A DNA stretch of 64,000 nucleotides, taken from NCBI RefSeq assembly GCF_000473085.1, contig NZ_AXBA01000020.1:39949-103948 (forward strand). Reading direction: 5' to 3'. Each line of letters begins with the position of its first letter. Position 1 is the stretch's first letter. Positions 1-9,272 of this stretch are shown one piece after another. The notes beneath the pieces are model-generated. The model had not been told where the DNA came from and searched no databases. It worked only from the letters and a program-made list of their open reading frames with translations. Position numbers and translations under genes: made by a program. The stretch comes from Azorhizobium doebereinerae UFLA1-100 (GTDB lineage: Bacteria > Pseudomonadota > Alphaproteobacteria > Rhizobiales > Xanthobacteraceae).

Positions 1-278
1 TGACCACGGTGTTCTCGCCGGGCCACGCGCCGGGCCACCAGTCCTTCCTGGTGCGCCTGCCCAAGTCCGGCCCGCTGCTGCTGACCATCGACGCGGCCTA
101 TACGCTCGACCATTGGAACGAGCAGGCGCTGCCCGGCTTCCTCGCCTCCACCGTGGACACGGTGCGCTCGGTGCAGAAGCTGCGCACTTTGGCCGAGCGC
201 AGCGGCGCGCAGGTGGTGACCGGGCATGACCCGGACGCCTGGCCCGCGTTCAAGAAGGCGCCCGGCTACTACGACTGA
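1..278 (+). CDS. MBL-fold hydrolase, N-acyl homoserine lactonase-like (C-terminal part)
   Basis: This is the 3' end of a gene that begins before the window; about 92 codons are visible in frame from base 3. The visible part has SPGHAPGHQSF, the metal-binding His region typical of AttM/AiiB-type lactonases. It also has an Asp in TIDAAY and the HDPDAWPAFKKAPGYYD tail usual in that family. Such enzymes hydrolyse the lactone ring of acyl-homoserine lactones or related lactones using two zinc ions. The substrate cannot be fixed from this fragment, and a generic MBL hydrolase remains possible. A strong terminator follows 30 bases after the stop, so the gene ends its transcript here. Confidence 0.75.
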   Translation, partial: TTVFSPGHAPGHQSFLVRLPKSGPLLLTIDAAYTLDHWNEQALPGFLASTVDTVRSVQKLRTLAERSGAQVVTGHDPDAWPAFKKAPGYYD

Positions 279-308
279 TCGGCTCCGCGCCCGGGGGGGG
301 GACGGAAA

Positions 309-340
309 GGGCCGGCGGCGTTCGCGCCGCCGGCCTTTTT
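309..340 (+). terminator. Rho-independent terminator
   Basis: A perfect GC stem (GGCCGGCGGCG paired with CGCCGCCGGCC) with a TTCG tetraloop is followed by five T residues. It lies between the plus-strand lactonase-like gene and the converging minus-strand gamma-glutamyltransferase gene. Confidence 0.9.
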
Positions 341-350
341 GCGCGTGGCC

Positions 351-1937
351 TCAGTAGCCCAGCGCCATGCCGTCCTTGCGCGGTTCGGAGCCGGCGGCGA
401 GCACGCCGCGGGCGTGGTCGATCCAGATCATCTGCGCGCCGCCCAGCGGGTCCGCCGCCCACTTGGCCGCATGGCCGCGCGCCCGCATGGCGTCCAGCAT
501 CGCCGGGGGATATTCCGGCTCCAGCTCCAGCGCGCCGTTATAGGCGAAGCTGCGCGGCGCCTCCATCGCCTGCTGCACGTCCATGCCGCGGTCGATGATG
601 TTGGTCAGCAGCTCCACATGGCCCATGGTCTGGTACTGCCCGCCCATCACGCCGAACGGCGCCACCGTCCTGCCGTCCTTCATCAGCATGCCGGGGATGA
701 TGGTGTGCAGCGGCCGCTTGGACGGGCCGATGGCGTTGGGGTGGCCCTTGATCAGGCGGAACTGCGCGCCGCGATTGTGCAGCAGATAGCCGCTCCTGGG
801 CGGGGTGATGCAGCTGCCGAACTGGTGGAAGATGGAGTTGATGAAAGAGATGGCGTTGCCGTCCTTGTCCACCACGCACAGATAGATGGTGTCGGTGTGC
901 GCCACCTTCGGCCATACCGAGGGCGTGCCGGCCTTGGCCATGTCCACGTTGGCGCGGGCCTGGGCGGCCCATTCCGGCGACAGCAGCTCGGCCACCGGCA
1001 CCGAGGCGTGCATGGGGTCCGCGAACAGGTGGTCGCGGTGGTGGTAGACCTGCTTGTTGATCTCGGCGAACAGATGGACGCGGTCCGCCTCGTCCAGCGC
1101 GCCGGGGGAGAGGTCGTAGCCCTCCAGCGCGTTCAGCATCATCAGCACGCCGAGGCCCTGGCCGTTGGGCGGGCATTCATAGACGTCATAGCCGCGATAC
1201 TTGGTGGTGACGGGCGTCACGTATTCGGCCTCGGCGCTGGCGAAGTCCTCCAGCGTGTGCAGGCCGCCCAATTCGCGCAGGCGGTCCACCGCGTCCTGCG
1301 CCATCTCGCCGGTGTAGAAGGCATCGCGCCCGCCCGCCGCGATCTTGCGCAGGGTGGCGGCGAGCTTGGGCTGGCGGTGCAGGTCGCCTTGCTGCGGCGC
1401 CGCGCCGCCGGGCAGGAAGATCTCCACGCTCACCGGGTCGCGTTGCAGGCGGTGGGCATATTGCGCCCAGTCGCGGGCGACGCGCGGCTGCACCCGGTAG
1501 CCCTCTTCCGCCAGGCGGATGGCGGGCTGGAGCACGTCGCCCAGCGAGCGGGTGCCATGGTCCTTGAGCAGCAGGCTCCAGGCGGCGATGGCGCCGGGGA
1601 TGGTCACCGCATGGGGCGAATCGAGCGGGATCTCGCTCATGCCCTGGGCGATGTACCAGTCCACGTCCGCCGCCGCCGGCGCCTTGCCAGAGCCGTTGAG
1701 CGCGATGGGAGCGGCGGCGCCCTTCGGCGTATAGAGCGCGAAGCAGTCGCCGCCGATGCCGGTCATGTGCGGGTCGGCCACCGCCTGAACGGCGACGGCG
1801 GTGATGGCGGCGTCCACCGCATTGCCGCCCGCGCGCAGCATGTCGAGCGCGGCGAGGCTGGCGAGGGGATGGGAGGTGGCCACCGCCGCCGTGCCGGCAT
1901 AGACGGTGGAACGGCCGGTCTTGAAGAAATTACGCAC
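351..1937 (-). CDS. ggt: Gamma-glutamyltransferase family protein
   Basis: The 528-residue protein belongs to the Ntn-hydrolase gamma-glutamyltransferase family, which cleaves gamma-glutamyl peptides such as glutathione and self-processes in front of a catalytic Thr. That Thr is Thr350, in HTDTIYLCVVDKDGNAIS, which aligns with the TTHYSVVD motif of classical enzymes. The N-terminal part (AVATSHPLAS, GGNAVDAAI, GIGGD) and C-terminal part (MGGQYQTMGHVE) also fit. The start is GTG with an AGAGGA Shine-Dalgarno six bases upstream. No signal peptide is evident, so it is probably cytoplasmic. It is the last gene of a peptide ABC-transporter operon (77-base gap), so imported gamma-glutamyl peptides are a reasonable inferred substrate. 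Confidence 0.9.
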   Translation of the reverse strand: MRNFFKTGRSTVYAGTAAVATSHPLASLAALDMLRAGGNAVDAAITAVAVQAVADPHMTGIGGDCFALYTPKGAAAPIALNGSGKAPAAADVDWYIAQGMSEIPLDSPHAVTIPGAIAAWSLLLKDHGTRSLGDVLQPAIRLAEEGYRVQPRVARDWAQYAHRLQRDPVSVEIFLPGGAAPQQGDLHRQPKLAATLRKIAAGGRDAFYTGEMAQDAVDRLRELGGLHTLEDFASAEAEYVTPVTTKYRGYDVYECPPNGQGLGVLMMLNALEGYDLSPGALDEADRVHLFAEINKQVYHHRDHLFADPMHASVPVAELLSPEWAAQARANVDMAKAGTPSVWPKVAHTDTIYLCVVDKDGNAISFINSIFHQFGSCITPPRSGYLLHNRGAQFRLIKGHPNAIGPSKRPLHTIIPGMLMKDGRTVAPFGVMGGQYQTMGHVELLTNIIDRGMDVQQAMEAPRSFAYNGALELEPEYPPAMLDAMRARGHAAKWAADPLGGAQMIWIDHARGVLAAGSEPRKDGMALGY

Positions 1938-2014
1938 CGAATTGTCCTCTGAAGGAAGCGGTCAGCGAGAGCCGTCAGACGGTCTCTAACAAGATACGAG
2001 CACGGGATCCGGCG

Positions 2015-2977
2015 CTAAAGCGCGCCCCGTGCAACATAATGGCCCGGCTCCGCCTCGACGAGGTCGTGGCTGTCCGGGTCGTCGGGAAGGCCCGCCACCT
2101 GCGGCAGGCGCGTGCGCGCCCGCTCGATGGCGGGATCGGGCACCGGCACGGCGGAGAGCAGCCGGCGCGTGTAGGGGTGGAGCGGATTGCCGTAGAGCAA
2201 TTCGCTCGGCGCCAGCTCGACGATGCGCCCCTTCCAGATCACCGCCACCCGGTGGCAGAGATAGCGCACCATGCGCAGGTCGTGGGAGATGAACAGGTAG
2301 GCGAGCCCCAGTTCCTCCTGGAGATCCTGCAACAGGTTCACCACCTGGGCCTGGATGGAGACGTCGAGCGCGGCGATGGGCTCGTCCGCCACGATGAAGG
2401 AGGGCTTCACCGCGATCGCCCGCGCGATGCAGATGCGCTGGCGCTGGCCGCCGGAGAACTGGTGCGGGAAGCGCGCCATGTAGCGCGGCTCCAGCCCCAC
2501 CTTGGCGAACAGCCCGGCCACCAGCTCACGCCGCTCCGCCGCGCTGGCGCACAGATCGTGGATGACCAGCGGCTCGGCCACGTAGTCGCCCACCGTCATG
2601 CGCGGGTTGAGGGCCGAATAGGGGTCCTGGAACACCATCTGCATGCGCTTGCGCATGCGGCGCATCTCATGGGCGTTCTGCTCGGCGAGGTCCACGCCCT
2701 CGAAGGCGACGACCCCGGAGGTGGGCGGGTTGAGCATGGTGACGGCGCGGCCGATGGTGCTCTTGCCCGAGCCGCTCTCGCCCACGAGGCCCAGGGTCTC
2801 GTTGGGCATGATGTTGAAGGACACGTCCTCCACCGCCTTGAACATGGTGGTCTTGAAGCCCCAGCCCGAGCGCAGCGGATAGTGCTTGCACAGGTTGCGC
2901 ACCGAGATGAGCGGATAGCTGCCGGGCGCATGGGCGGGGGCTGTGGTTTCCGGCGCGGTCGTTTCGGAGGGGGTCAT
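2015..2977 (-). CDS. Peptide ABC transporter ATPase (DppF/OppF type)
   Basis: This 320-residue ABC ATPase energises uptake of di- or oligopeptides at the inner membrane. It has Walker [10 protein letters not shown], the signature FSGGQRQRICIARA, Walker B SFIVADEPIAALD and an H-loop SHDLRMV. The C-terminal LHPYTRRLLSAVP segment is characteristic of the oligopeptide/nickel subfamily. The ATG overlaps the stop of the preceding ATPase gene by four bases, so the two are translationally coupled. The pair forms the heterodimeric motor of the operon. The substrate is not deducible from the ATPase itself. Confidence 0.93.
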   Translation of the reverse strand: MTPSETTAPETTAPAHAPGSYPLISVRNLCKHYPLRSGWGFKTTMFKAVEDVSFNIMPNETLGLVGESGSGKSTIGRAVTMLNPPTSGVVAFEGVDLAEQNAHEMRRMRKRMQMVFQDPYSALNPRMTVGDYVAEPLVIHDLCASAAERRELVAGLFAKVGLEPRYMARFPHQFSGGQRQRICIARAIAVKPSFIVADEPIAALDVSIQAQVVNLLQDLQEELGLAYLFISHDLRMVRYLCHRVAVIWKGRIVELAPSELLYGNPLHPYTRRLLSAVPVPDPAIERARTRLPQVAGLPDDPDSHDLVEAEPGHYVARGAL

Positions 2978-4035
2978 GGCGTCGTCTCCGCGGCGATCAG
3001 GGCCGGCAGGTCATACCAGGCGGCCGCCAGGTGGCCGGGCGCGGCGCCCGGCGGCTGGACCAGCGGCGGCTGCTCGGTGAAGCAGCGCGGCGTGGCGTAG
3101 CGGTTGCGCGGGGCGAACGGATCGCCCGGCGGGGGCGCGCGCATGTCCGGCGGCGCGCCGTCGATCTGGGTCAGGCGGCGGCGCTGGCCGATGGGGGCGG
3201 AGAGGTCCGGCAGCGAGCGCAGCAGGCCGAGCGTATAGGCGCTGCGCGGATCGCGGAACACATCGTCCACCGGCCCGCGCTCCATCACCCGGCCGGCATA
3301 CATCACCTGCACCGTGTCGGCGATGCCGGCCACCACGCCGAGGTCATGGGTGATCCAGATCACCGCCATGCCGATCTCGCGCTTCAGCTCCTTCACCAGC
3401 TCGATCACGTCCGCCTGCACGGTCACGTCCAGCGCCGTGGTGGCCTCGTCGGCGATCAGGAGCTTGGGCCGGCAGGACAGGCCCATGGCGATCATGATGC
3501 GCTGGCGCTGCCCGCCGGAGAATTCGTGCGGGAACTGGTCGATGCGCCGCGCCGCGTCGGGCAGGCGCACCATGTCCATCAGCTCGACGGCGCGCTTGCG
3601 GGCGGCGTCCGCGCCCATGCCCAGATGCAGCTGAAGCGGCTCCATGATCTGCCGCCCCACCGTCATGGAGGGGTTGAGCGAGCTCATGGGGTCCTGGAAC
3701 ACGAAGCCGATTGAGCCGCCGCGCACCTTGCGCAGCTCGGCGTCGGACAAAGTGAGCAGGTCGCGGCCCTCGAACAGCACCTGCCCGCCGGCGAGCCGGC
3801 CGGGCGGCATGGGGATGAGGCGCAACATGGCGAGCACATGCACGCTCTTGCCGGAGCCGCTCTCGCCCACGATGCCCAGGGTCTCGCCCTCGTTCAGCGT
3901 GTAGGAGACGCCGTTGACCGCGTGCACCACGCTGTCGGCATCGGCGAACTCCACCTTCAGGTCGCGCACCTCCAGCAGGGGCGGCTTGCCGGTGGGGGAG
4001 GGGGCGGGGGAGGAGGGGGAGGATAGGTCGCTCAT
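2974..4035 (-). CDS. Peptide ABC transporter ATPase (DppD/OppD type)
   Basis: This is the 353-residue partner ATPase of the same importer. It has Walker [10 protein letters not shown], the signature FSGGQRQRIMIAMGL, Walker B LLIADEATTALD and switch His in WITHDLGVV. The C-terminal oligopeptide-type extension contains SAYTLGLLRSLP. The Asp-Glu-Ala in Walker B, in place of the more common Asp-Glu-Pro, is also usual in DppD-type proteins. It starts ten bases after the permease stop and overlaps the next gene by four bases. Confidence 0.93.
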   Translation of the reverse strand: MSDLSSPSSPAPSPTGKPPLLEVRDLKVEFADADSVVHAVNGVSYTLNEGETLGIVGESGSGKSVHVLAMLRLIPMPPGRLAGGQVLFEGRDLLTLSDAELRKVRGGSIGFVFQDPMSSLNPSMTVGRQIMEPLQLHLGMGADAARKRAVELMDMVRLPDAARRIDQFPHEFSGGQRQRIMIAMGLSCRPKLLIADEATTALDVTVQADVIELVKELKREIGMAVIWITHDLGVVAGIADTVQVMYAGRVMERGPVDDVFRDPRSAYTLGLLRSLPDLSAPIGQRRRLTQIDGAPPDMRAPPPGDPFAPRNRYATPRCFTEQPPLVQPPGAAPGHLAAAWYDLPALIAAETTP

Positions 4036-4045
4036 CGGCCGCTCC

Positions 4046-4960
4046 TCAATTGCGGTGGCGCGGGTCGAGCGCGTCGCGCAGCCCGTCGCCCAGGAGGTTG
4101 AAGGAGAGCACGGCGAGGAAGATGGACAGGCCGGGCCAGATGGCCATCCACGGCGCCTGCGAGAGGAAGTTCTTCGCCGTATTCAGCATGGAGCCCCAGG
4201 ACGGGTCCGGCGGCTGCTGGCCGAGCCCGAGGAAGGAGAGGCTGGCTTCCGCGATGATGGCGGCGGCGATGGTCAGCGTCGCCTGCACCAGGATGGCCGG
4301 CATGATGTTGGGCAGGATGTGCCGCAGCACGATGCGCAGCGGGGTCGCCCCGGCGGCGCGCGCCGCCTCCACGAACTCCTCCACCTTGGTGGACTGCACC
4401 TGCGCCCGCGTCAGCCGGATGAAGATCGTCGTGGCCGAGAGGCCGATGGCGATCATGGCGTTGGTGAGCGTCGGCCCGAGGAAGGCGGAGAGGGCGATGG
4501 CGAGGATGAGGAAGGGGATGGCCAGCATGGCATCGGTGAGGCGCATCAGCGCCGCCTCGACGAGGCCGCCCGCATAACCCGCGATCATGCCCACCGGCAG
4601 GCCGATGGCCACCGCGAGCGCCACCGAGACGAGGCCGGCGGAGAGCGAGGCGCGGGCGCCGAAGATGACGCGCGAGAGCACGTCGCGGCCGACCTCGTCG
4701 GTGCCGAAGGGATGCTCCCAGGTGGGCGGCTTGCGCACCGCCAGCCAGCTGGTGGCGGTGGGGTCGTAGGGCGCGATATGAGGCGCGAACACCGCCACCA
4801 CGATGAACAGCACCACCACGGCGAGGCCGAGCATGGCGCCGCGCCGGCGCACGAGGCGGCGCAGCGCCTCTTCGAGCGGCGAGCGCTCGCGGGCGGCCGC
4901 GGCAAGGGGCGCGGCAAGGGGCGCGGTAGGGGGCGCGGGTGTGGAGGAGAGGACGCTCAT
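4046..4960 (-). CDS. Peptide ABC transporter permease (DppC type)
   Basis: This 304-residue membrane protein has about six predicted transmembrane segments. A hydrophilic Pro/Ala-rich N terminus is followed by the DppC N-terminal helix (GAMLGLAVVVLFIVVAVFAP). The EAA loop that docks on the ATPases is visible as EAARAAGATPLRI. The open frame extends further upstream, but the ATG at 4960 gives a protein of normal length and a four-base ATGA overlap with the DppB-type gene, so that start was chosen. Confidence 0.93.
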   Translation of the reverse strand: MSVLSSTPAPPTAPLAAPLAAAARERSPLEEALRRLVRRRGAMLGLAVVVLFIVVAVFAPHIAPYDPTATSWLAVRKPPTWEHPFGTDEVGRDVLSRVIFGARASLSAGLVSVALAVAIGLPVGMIAGYAGGLVEAALMRLTDAMLAIPFLILAIALSAFLGPTLTNAMIAIGLSATTIFIRLTRAQVQSTKVEEFVEAARAAGATPLRIVLRHILPNIMPAILVQATLTIAAAIIAEASLSFLGLGQQPPDPSWGSMLNTAKNFLSQAPWMAIWPGLSIFLAVLSFNLLGDGLRDALDPRHRN

Positions 4961-5901
4961 GACCGGCGCAGCTTCGGGTTGACGAGGAAATAGGCGAGGT
5001 CGGCGATGAGGTTCAGCAGGATGTAGGTGGTGGCGGTGCACAGCACCACGCCCTGCACCACCGCATAGTCGCGGTTGAACACCGCATCCACCATCAGCTT
5101 GCCGAAGCCGGGGATGGAGAACACCTGCTCGGTGAGCAGCGCGCCCGAGAGCAGCGCGCCGAACTCCAGCGCGCCCAGCGTGATCACCGGCACCGAGGCG
5201 TTGCGCAGGCAGTGGCGGACGATGACCGCGCGGGGCGATAGGCCCTTGGCCCGCGCCGTGCGCACATAATCCGAGGACAGCACCTGGAGCATGGCGGCGC
5301 GGGTGTGGCGCATCATCACCGCGGCGATGGAATTGCCCAGCACGAAGGCGGGCAGGATCATCGCCCGCAGGTTCTCCCACAGGTTCTCCGTGGGCGGCAC
5401 GTAGCCGGAGGCCGGCAGCCAGCCGAGCTGCACCGAGAACAGCAGGATGAGCATGATGCCCAGCCAGAAGTTCGGCGTGGAGAGGCCCCACAAGGCGATG
5501 ACGTTGGCCGTGTAGTCCATGGCCTTGCCGTTATAGACCGCCGAGAGCACGCCCATGGGCACGCCGATGAGGACGGCGATGGCCATGGCCATGACGGCGA
5601 GCTGCAAGGTCACCGGGAACTTGGCGACGATGAGCTGCGCCACCGGCTGCTGCAGGCGGATGCTCTCGCCCATGTCCCCGTGCAGCACGCCGCCGATCCA
5701 GTAGGCGTACCGCACGGGGAGCGGGTCGTTGAGGTGGTACTTCTCGCGGATGAAGGCGACGACCTCCGGGTCCTTCTCCTCGCCGCTGAGCGCGATGGCC
5801 GGGTCGCCCGGCAGCAACTGCTGCAAGGCGAAGATGATCATGGAGGCCAGGATCACCGTGGGGATGATCGTGGCCAGCCGTTTCAGGAAAAACCGCAGCA
5901 T
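4957..5901 (-). CDS. Peptide ABC transporter permease (DppB type)
   Basis: This is a 314-residue inner-membrane permease of the DppB/OppB family. It has the classical N-terminal helix (MLRFFLKRLATIIPTVILAS), a LPGDPA segment after the first helix, and an EAA-like loop around RTARAKGLSPRAVIVRH. The longer open frame runs into the binding-protein gene and was trimmed to the ATG that starts the conserved N terminus. It lies 17 bases after the first binding-protein gene. Confidence 0.93.
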   Translation of the reverse strand: MLRFFLKRLATIIPTVILASMIIFALQQLLPGDPAIALSGEEKDPEVVAFIREKYHLNDPLPVRYAYWIGGVLHGDMGESIRLQQPVAQLIVAKFPVTLQLAVMAMAIAVLIGVPMGVLSAVYNGKAMDYTANVIALWGLSTPNFWLGIMLILLFSVQLGWLPASGYVPPTENLWENLRAMILPAFVLGNSIAAVMMRHTRAAMLQVLSSDYVRTARAKGLSPRAVIVRHCLRNASVPVITLGALEFGALLSGALLTEQVFSIPGFGKLMVDAVFNRDYAVVQGVVLCTATTYILLNLIADLAYFLVNPKLRRS

Positions 5902-5918
5902 CGGGTCGGATCGTCCGA

Positions 5919-7433
5919 TCAGTCGAGCTTGAGGCCGGTGAACCGCACCAGGCCGTCGGGATAATTGGCTTCGGTGAAGCCGCTGAGCTTGGGGGTGTAG
6001 GCCCACAGCAGCTTGCGATGGTAGAGGTAGAGCATCGGGTTCTCCTCGAACACCACCTCAGCCAGGTGCTGCCACGAGGTGGCGCGCCCGCGCGGGCTGG
6101 TGGCGAGCCGCTGCCCGTCCAGCGCCGCCTGGGCCTTGGTGTCGCAGAACCGGGTGTAGTTGATCGCCGCCTTGCAGCCGAGGAAGTTGTAGGTGTTGCC
6201 GTCCGGGTCCGGCCGGCCGCTCCAGGCCCAGAGGAAGGCCTCGAAATTGCCCTGGTCGCCATAGGAGAGGGCGGTGCCGATGTCGGTGGCCTGGAGCTTC
6301 ACGTCGAAGCCGGCCTCCTTGGTCATGGCCTGCACCACCTGGCCCACCTGCTGGCCCTCGTTGGTGGTGTAGACCATCAGCGTCACCGGCACGGGCAGGG
6401 TGACGCCGGCCTCCTTCAGCAGCGCCTTGGCCTTGGCGACATCCCGCTTCGGCAGCGGGAACTCCTTCACGTAATTGGGGTTCTGCGGGCTCACCCACTG
6501 GTTGCCGGGCAGGTTTTCGCCGTTGAACACCACCTGGTTCAGCGCCTCGCGGTCGATGGCGAGGTCGAAGGCCTGGCGCACCCGGGCATCCTTGCCGATG
6601 ACCGAGCCTTCCTTAGCGGTGTTGAACAGGATGGCCTGGTAGCCGAGCTCATAGGTGGAGCCCACCCTCAGCTTGCCCTGCGCCTTCACCTCCGGCAGGT
6701 CGGTGGCGGCGAGGCGCTCCATCAGCTCCAGCTGGCCCGAGCGCAGGTTGGTGAGGCGCACCGTGCTGTCGGGAATGGTGCGGAAGTCGATGCGCTTGAG
6801 GAAGATGTTGTCCTTGTTCCAGTAGGCGGCGTACTTCTCGACCGTGATGCGGTCCTGCGCCACGCGCTCGACGAACTTGAACGGGCCGGCGCACACCGGC
6901 GCAGTGGCGAACTTGTCGCCCAGCGCCTCGGCCGCCTTGGGCGAGACCATCATGCCGGCGCGGTCGGTGAGCTGGGCCATGAACGGCGCCGAGGGCGCCT
7001 TCAGATTCAGCTTCACGGTGAGCGGGTCCACCACCTCCACGCTGTCGAGCGCGGCGATCTCCGAGCGGCGCTGGCTGCCGGGCATCTTCTGGTAGCGTTC
7101 GAGATTGTACTTCACCGCGGCGGCGTCGAACGTCTCGCCGTCATGGAAGGTGACGCCGGGGCGCAACTTCATGGTGATGGTCTTGCGGTCCTGCGACAGC
7201 TCCCATTCGGTGGCGAGCTGGGGCACGATGTTCAGCTTGGCGTCGATGTCCACCAGCTTGTCGCACAGGGCCGCGAACACCATGCGCGTGGTGTAGCCGC
7301 GCGACAGCGCGGGATCGAGCGCGTCGGGATCGTCCAGCAGGCCGAAGCGCAAGGTCTGCGCCTGCGTCGCGGGGGCAAGGGGGGCGGCGAAGGCGCAGCC
7401 GAGAAGAAGGGCCGCCAGAGTATGCTTCCACAT
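5919..7433 (-). CDS. Peptide ABC transporter substrate-binding protein, copy 1
   Basis: This 504-residue periplasmic SBP_bac_5-type protein has a signal peptide ending near LAPATQA-QTLRF, followed by the usual DPDALDPALSR opening. It binds peptides or similar solutes and delivers them to the permeases encoded just downstream. The protein is closely similar over its whole length to the next gene upstream in the operon, sharing for example FKFVERVAQDRI, LRSGQL and QVVFNGE. The two therefore look like a tandem duplication. The start at 7433 was chosen because it gives a clean signal peptide and follows a GTGAGGA ribosome site. Confidence 0.93.
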   Translation of the reverse strand: MWKHTLAALLLGCAFAAPLAPATQAQTLRFGLLDDPDALDPALSRGYTTRMVFAALCDKLVDIDAKLNIVPQLATEWELSQDRKTITMKLRPGVTFHDGETFDAAAVKYNLERYQKMPGSQRRSEIAALDSVEVVDPLTVKLNLKAPSAPFMAQLTDRAGMMVSPKAAEALGDKFATAPVCAGPFKFVERVAQDRITVEKYAAYWNKDNIFLKRIDFRTIPDSTVRLTNLRSGQLELMERLAATDLPEVKAQGKLRVGSTYELGYQAILFNTAKEGSVIGKDARVRQAFDLAIDREALNQVVFNGENLPGNQWVSPQNPNYVKEFPLPKRDVAKAKALLKEAGVTLPVPVTLMVYTTNEGQQVGQVVQAMTKEAGFDVKLQATDIGTALSYGDQGNFEAFLWAWSGRPDPDGNTYNFLGCKAAINYTRFCDTKAQAALDGQRLATSPRGRATSWQHLAEVVFEENPMLYLYHRKLLWAYTPKLSGFTEANYPDGLVRFTGLKLD

Positions 7434-7472
7434 GACGCAGATCCTCACAAAGAACAGCAGAAACAAAAGGAG

Positions 7473-7497
7473 GCCCGCCCCGCAAGCCGGGGCGGGC
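7473..7497 (-). terminator. Intercistronic hairpin between the two binding-protein genes
   Basis: A perfect 10-bp GC stem (GCCCGCCCCG paired with CGGGGCGGGC) with a five-base loop lies just after the stop of copy 2. On the minus strand it is followed by CTCCTTTTGTTTC, which is U-rich but interrupted. It could partially terminate transcription or protect the upstream mRNA, making copy 2 more abundant than the rest of the operon. Confidence 0.6.
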
Positions 7498-7510
7498 GGC
7501 AGGCGACGGA

Positions 7511-9004
7511 TCAGTTCAGCTTCAGGCCGGTGAAGCGCACGAGGCCGTCCGGATACTCGCCGAAGCCGGTGAGCCTGGTGGAATAGGCCCACAGCAATTT
7601 GCGGTGGTAGAGATAGATCAGCGGCCGGTCGGTGAGCACCTGCGCCGCCAGATCCTTCCAGGCCGCCTTGCGGGCCTCGGGATCATTGGTCTGGCGCTCG
7701 GCCTTGAGGGCGGCATCCGCCTTCTCGCTGGCATAGCGCGGATAGTTGAGCGGGGCCTTGGAGGCGAGGAAGTTGTAGGTGTTGCCGTCCGGGTCCGGCC
7801 GGCCGCTCCAGTTGTAGAGCATCAGGTCGTAATTGCCCTGGTCGGCGAGGTTGAGGGCGGTGCCGAAGTCGGTGGACTGGATCTTCAGGTCGAAGCCGGC
7901 CTCCTTGGCCATGGCCTGGATCACCTGCGCCGACTGCTGGGACAGGTTGTCCGAGAACACCGTCATGTTCACCTGCACCGGGCCGGTGATGCCCGCCTCC
8001 TTCAGCAGCGCCTTGGCCTTGGCCACGTCGCGCTTGGGGATGGGGAAGGCGGCGACATAGTTCGGGTTCTTCGGGCTCACCCACTGGTTGCCGGGCAGGA
8101 ACTCGCCGTTGAACACCACTTGGTTGATGGCGTCGCGGTCGAGCGACAGCTCCAGCGCCTCGCGCACCTTGGGGTTCTTGGCCAGCGCGCTGTCCTTCGA
8201 CAGGTTGATCAGCAGGGTCTGGTAGCCGAGCTCATAGGTGGAGCCCACCTTGAGCTTGCTGTCGGCCTGGACCTGCGACAGGTCGGTGGGGGCAAGGCGC
8301 TCCAGGAGGTCGAGCTGGCCCGAGCGCAGGTTGGTGAGCCGCACCGTGGTGTCGGGGATCACCTTGAACTCGATGCGGTTCAGGAAGATCGCGTCCTTGT
8401 TCCAGTATTGGTCGAACTTCTCGACCACGATGCGGTCCTGCGCCACCCGCTCGACGAACTTGAACGGGCCGGCGCACACCGGGGCCGAGGCGAACTTGTC
8501 GCCCAGCGCGGTCGCGGCCTTGGGCGAGACCATCATGCCGGCGCGGTCGGTGAACTGGGCCAGCAGCGGGGCGAACGGCGTCTTCAGGTTGATGCGGACG
8601 GTGAGCGGGTCCACCACCTCGACGCTGTCGATGGCGGAGATCTCGCCGCGGCGCTGCGAGCCCTGCGCCCTCAGGTGGCGCTCCAGGTTGAACTTCACCG
8701 CCTCCGCGTCCAGCTTCTCGCCGTCCTGGAACTTGACGCCGTCGCGGATCTTCATGGTCAGGGTCTTCTGGTCGGGAGACCAGGACCATTCGGTGGCGAG
8801 CTGCGGCACGATGTTCAGCTTGGCGTCGATGTCCACCAGCTTGTCGCACAAGGCGGCGAACACCATGCGGCCGCTGAAGGTGCGGGCGAAGGTGGGATCG
8901 AGCGCGTCAGGGTCTTCCATCAGGCCGAAGCGCAGCGTCTGGGCGTTGGCGCTCGCGGCGAGGCCGGTGGCCAGCAGCAATGTGGCCAGTGTCCGCTTCC
9001 ACAT
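7511..9004 (-). CDS. Peptide ABC transporter substrate-binding protein, copy 2 (first gene of operon)
   Basis: This 497-residue SBP_bac_5-type protein has a signal peptide (MWKRTLATLLLATGLAASANA-QTLRF). It shares the same domain plan and long identical stretches with copy 1. It is the promoter-proximal gene of the operon binding protein 2, binding protein 1, DppB, DppC, DppD, DppF, GGT. The open frame extends far upstream, but residues before MWKRTLA do not resemble a protein of this family, so the ATG at 9004 was chosen. Divergence between the copies suggests different substrate specificities feeding one translocator. Confidence 0.93.
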   Translation of the reverse strand: MWKRTLATLLLATGLAASANAQTLRFGLMEDPDALDPTFARTFSGRMVFAALCDKLVDIDAKLNIVPQLATEWSWSPDQKTLTMKIRDGVKFQDGEKLDAEAVKFNLERHLRAQGSQRRGEISAIDSVEVVDPLTVRINLKTPFAPLLAQFTDRAGMMVSPKAATALGDKFASAPVCAGPFKFVERVAQDRIVVEKFDQYWNKDAIFLNRIEFKVIPDTTVRLTNLRSGQLDLLERLAPTDLSQVQADSKLKVGSTYELGYQTLLINLSKDSALAKNPKVREALELSLDRDAINQVVFNGEFLPGNQWVSPKNPNYVAAFPIPKRDVAKAKALLKEAGITGPVQVNMTVFSDNLSQQSAQVIQAMAKEAGFDLKIQSTDFGTALNLADQGNYDLMLYNWSGRPDPDGNTYNFLASKAPLNYPRYASEKADAALKAERQTNDPEARKAAWKDLAAQVLTDRPLIYLYHRKLLWAYSTRLTGFGEYPDGLVRFTGLKLN

Positions 9005-9272
9005 GGGTCCTGTCCTTCTTGGGGCTGCCGGCCGGGGCGGCCGGGTCGCGGGGTCGGATGCGGCGCACGGCGCGCCCATGGGCCGCGCGCTCGGGGAATA
9101 TTGTATGCAATCCAGGTGCCAGTTCAGCGTGGCCGTGGGCCCGCTGGCGCCGCAATGCTCATTTGCAAGCAAACAGTGCGGCCCTGTGCTAATTCTTGCG
9201 CCATGCCGCCGCCCGTGGGAGCATACGCGCAGAGGGCGCCGCTTCAGGCCGGCGCCGCAAGGATTGGCTGCC

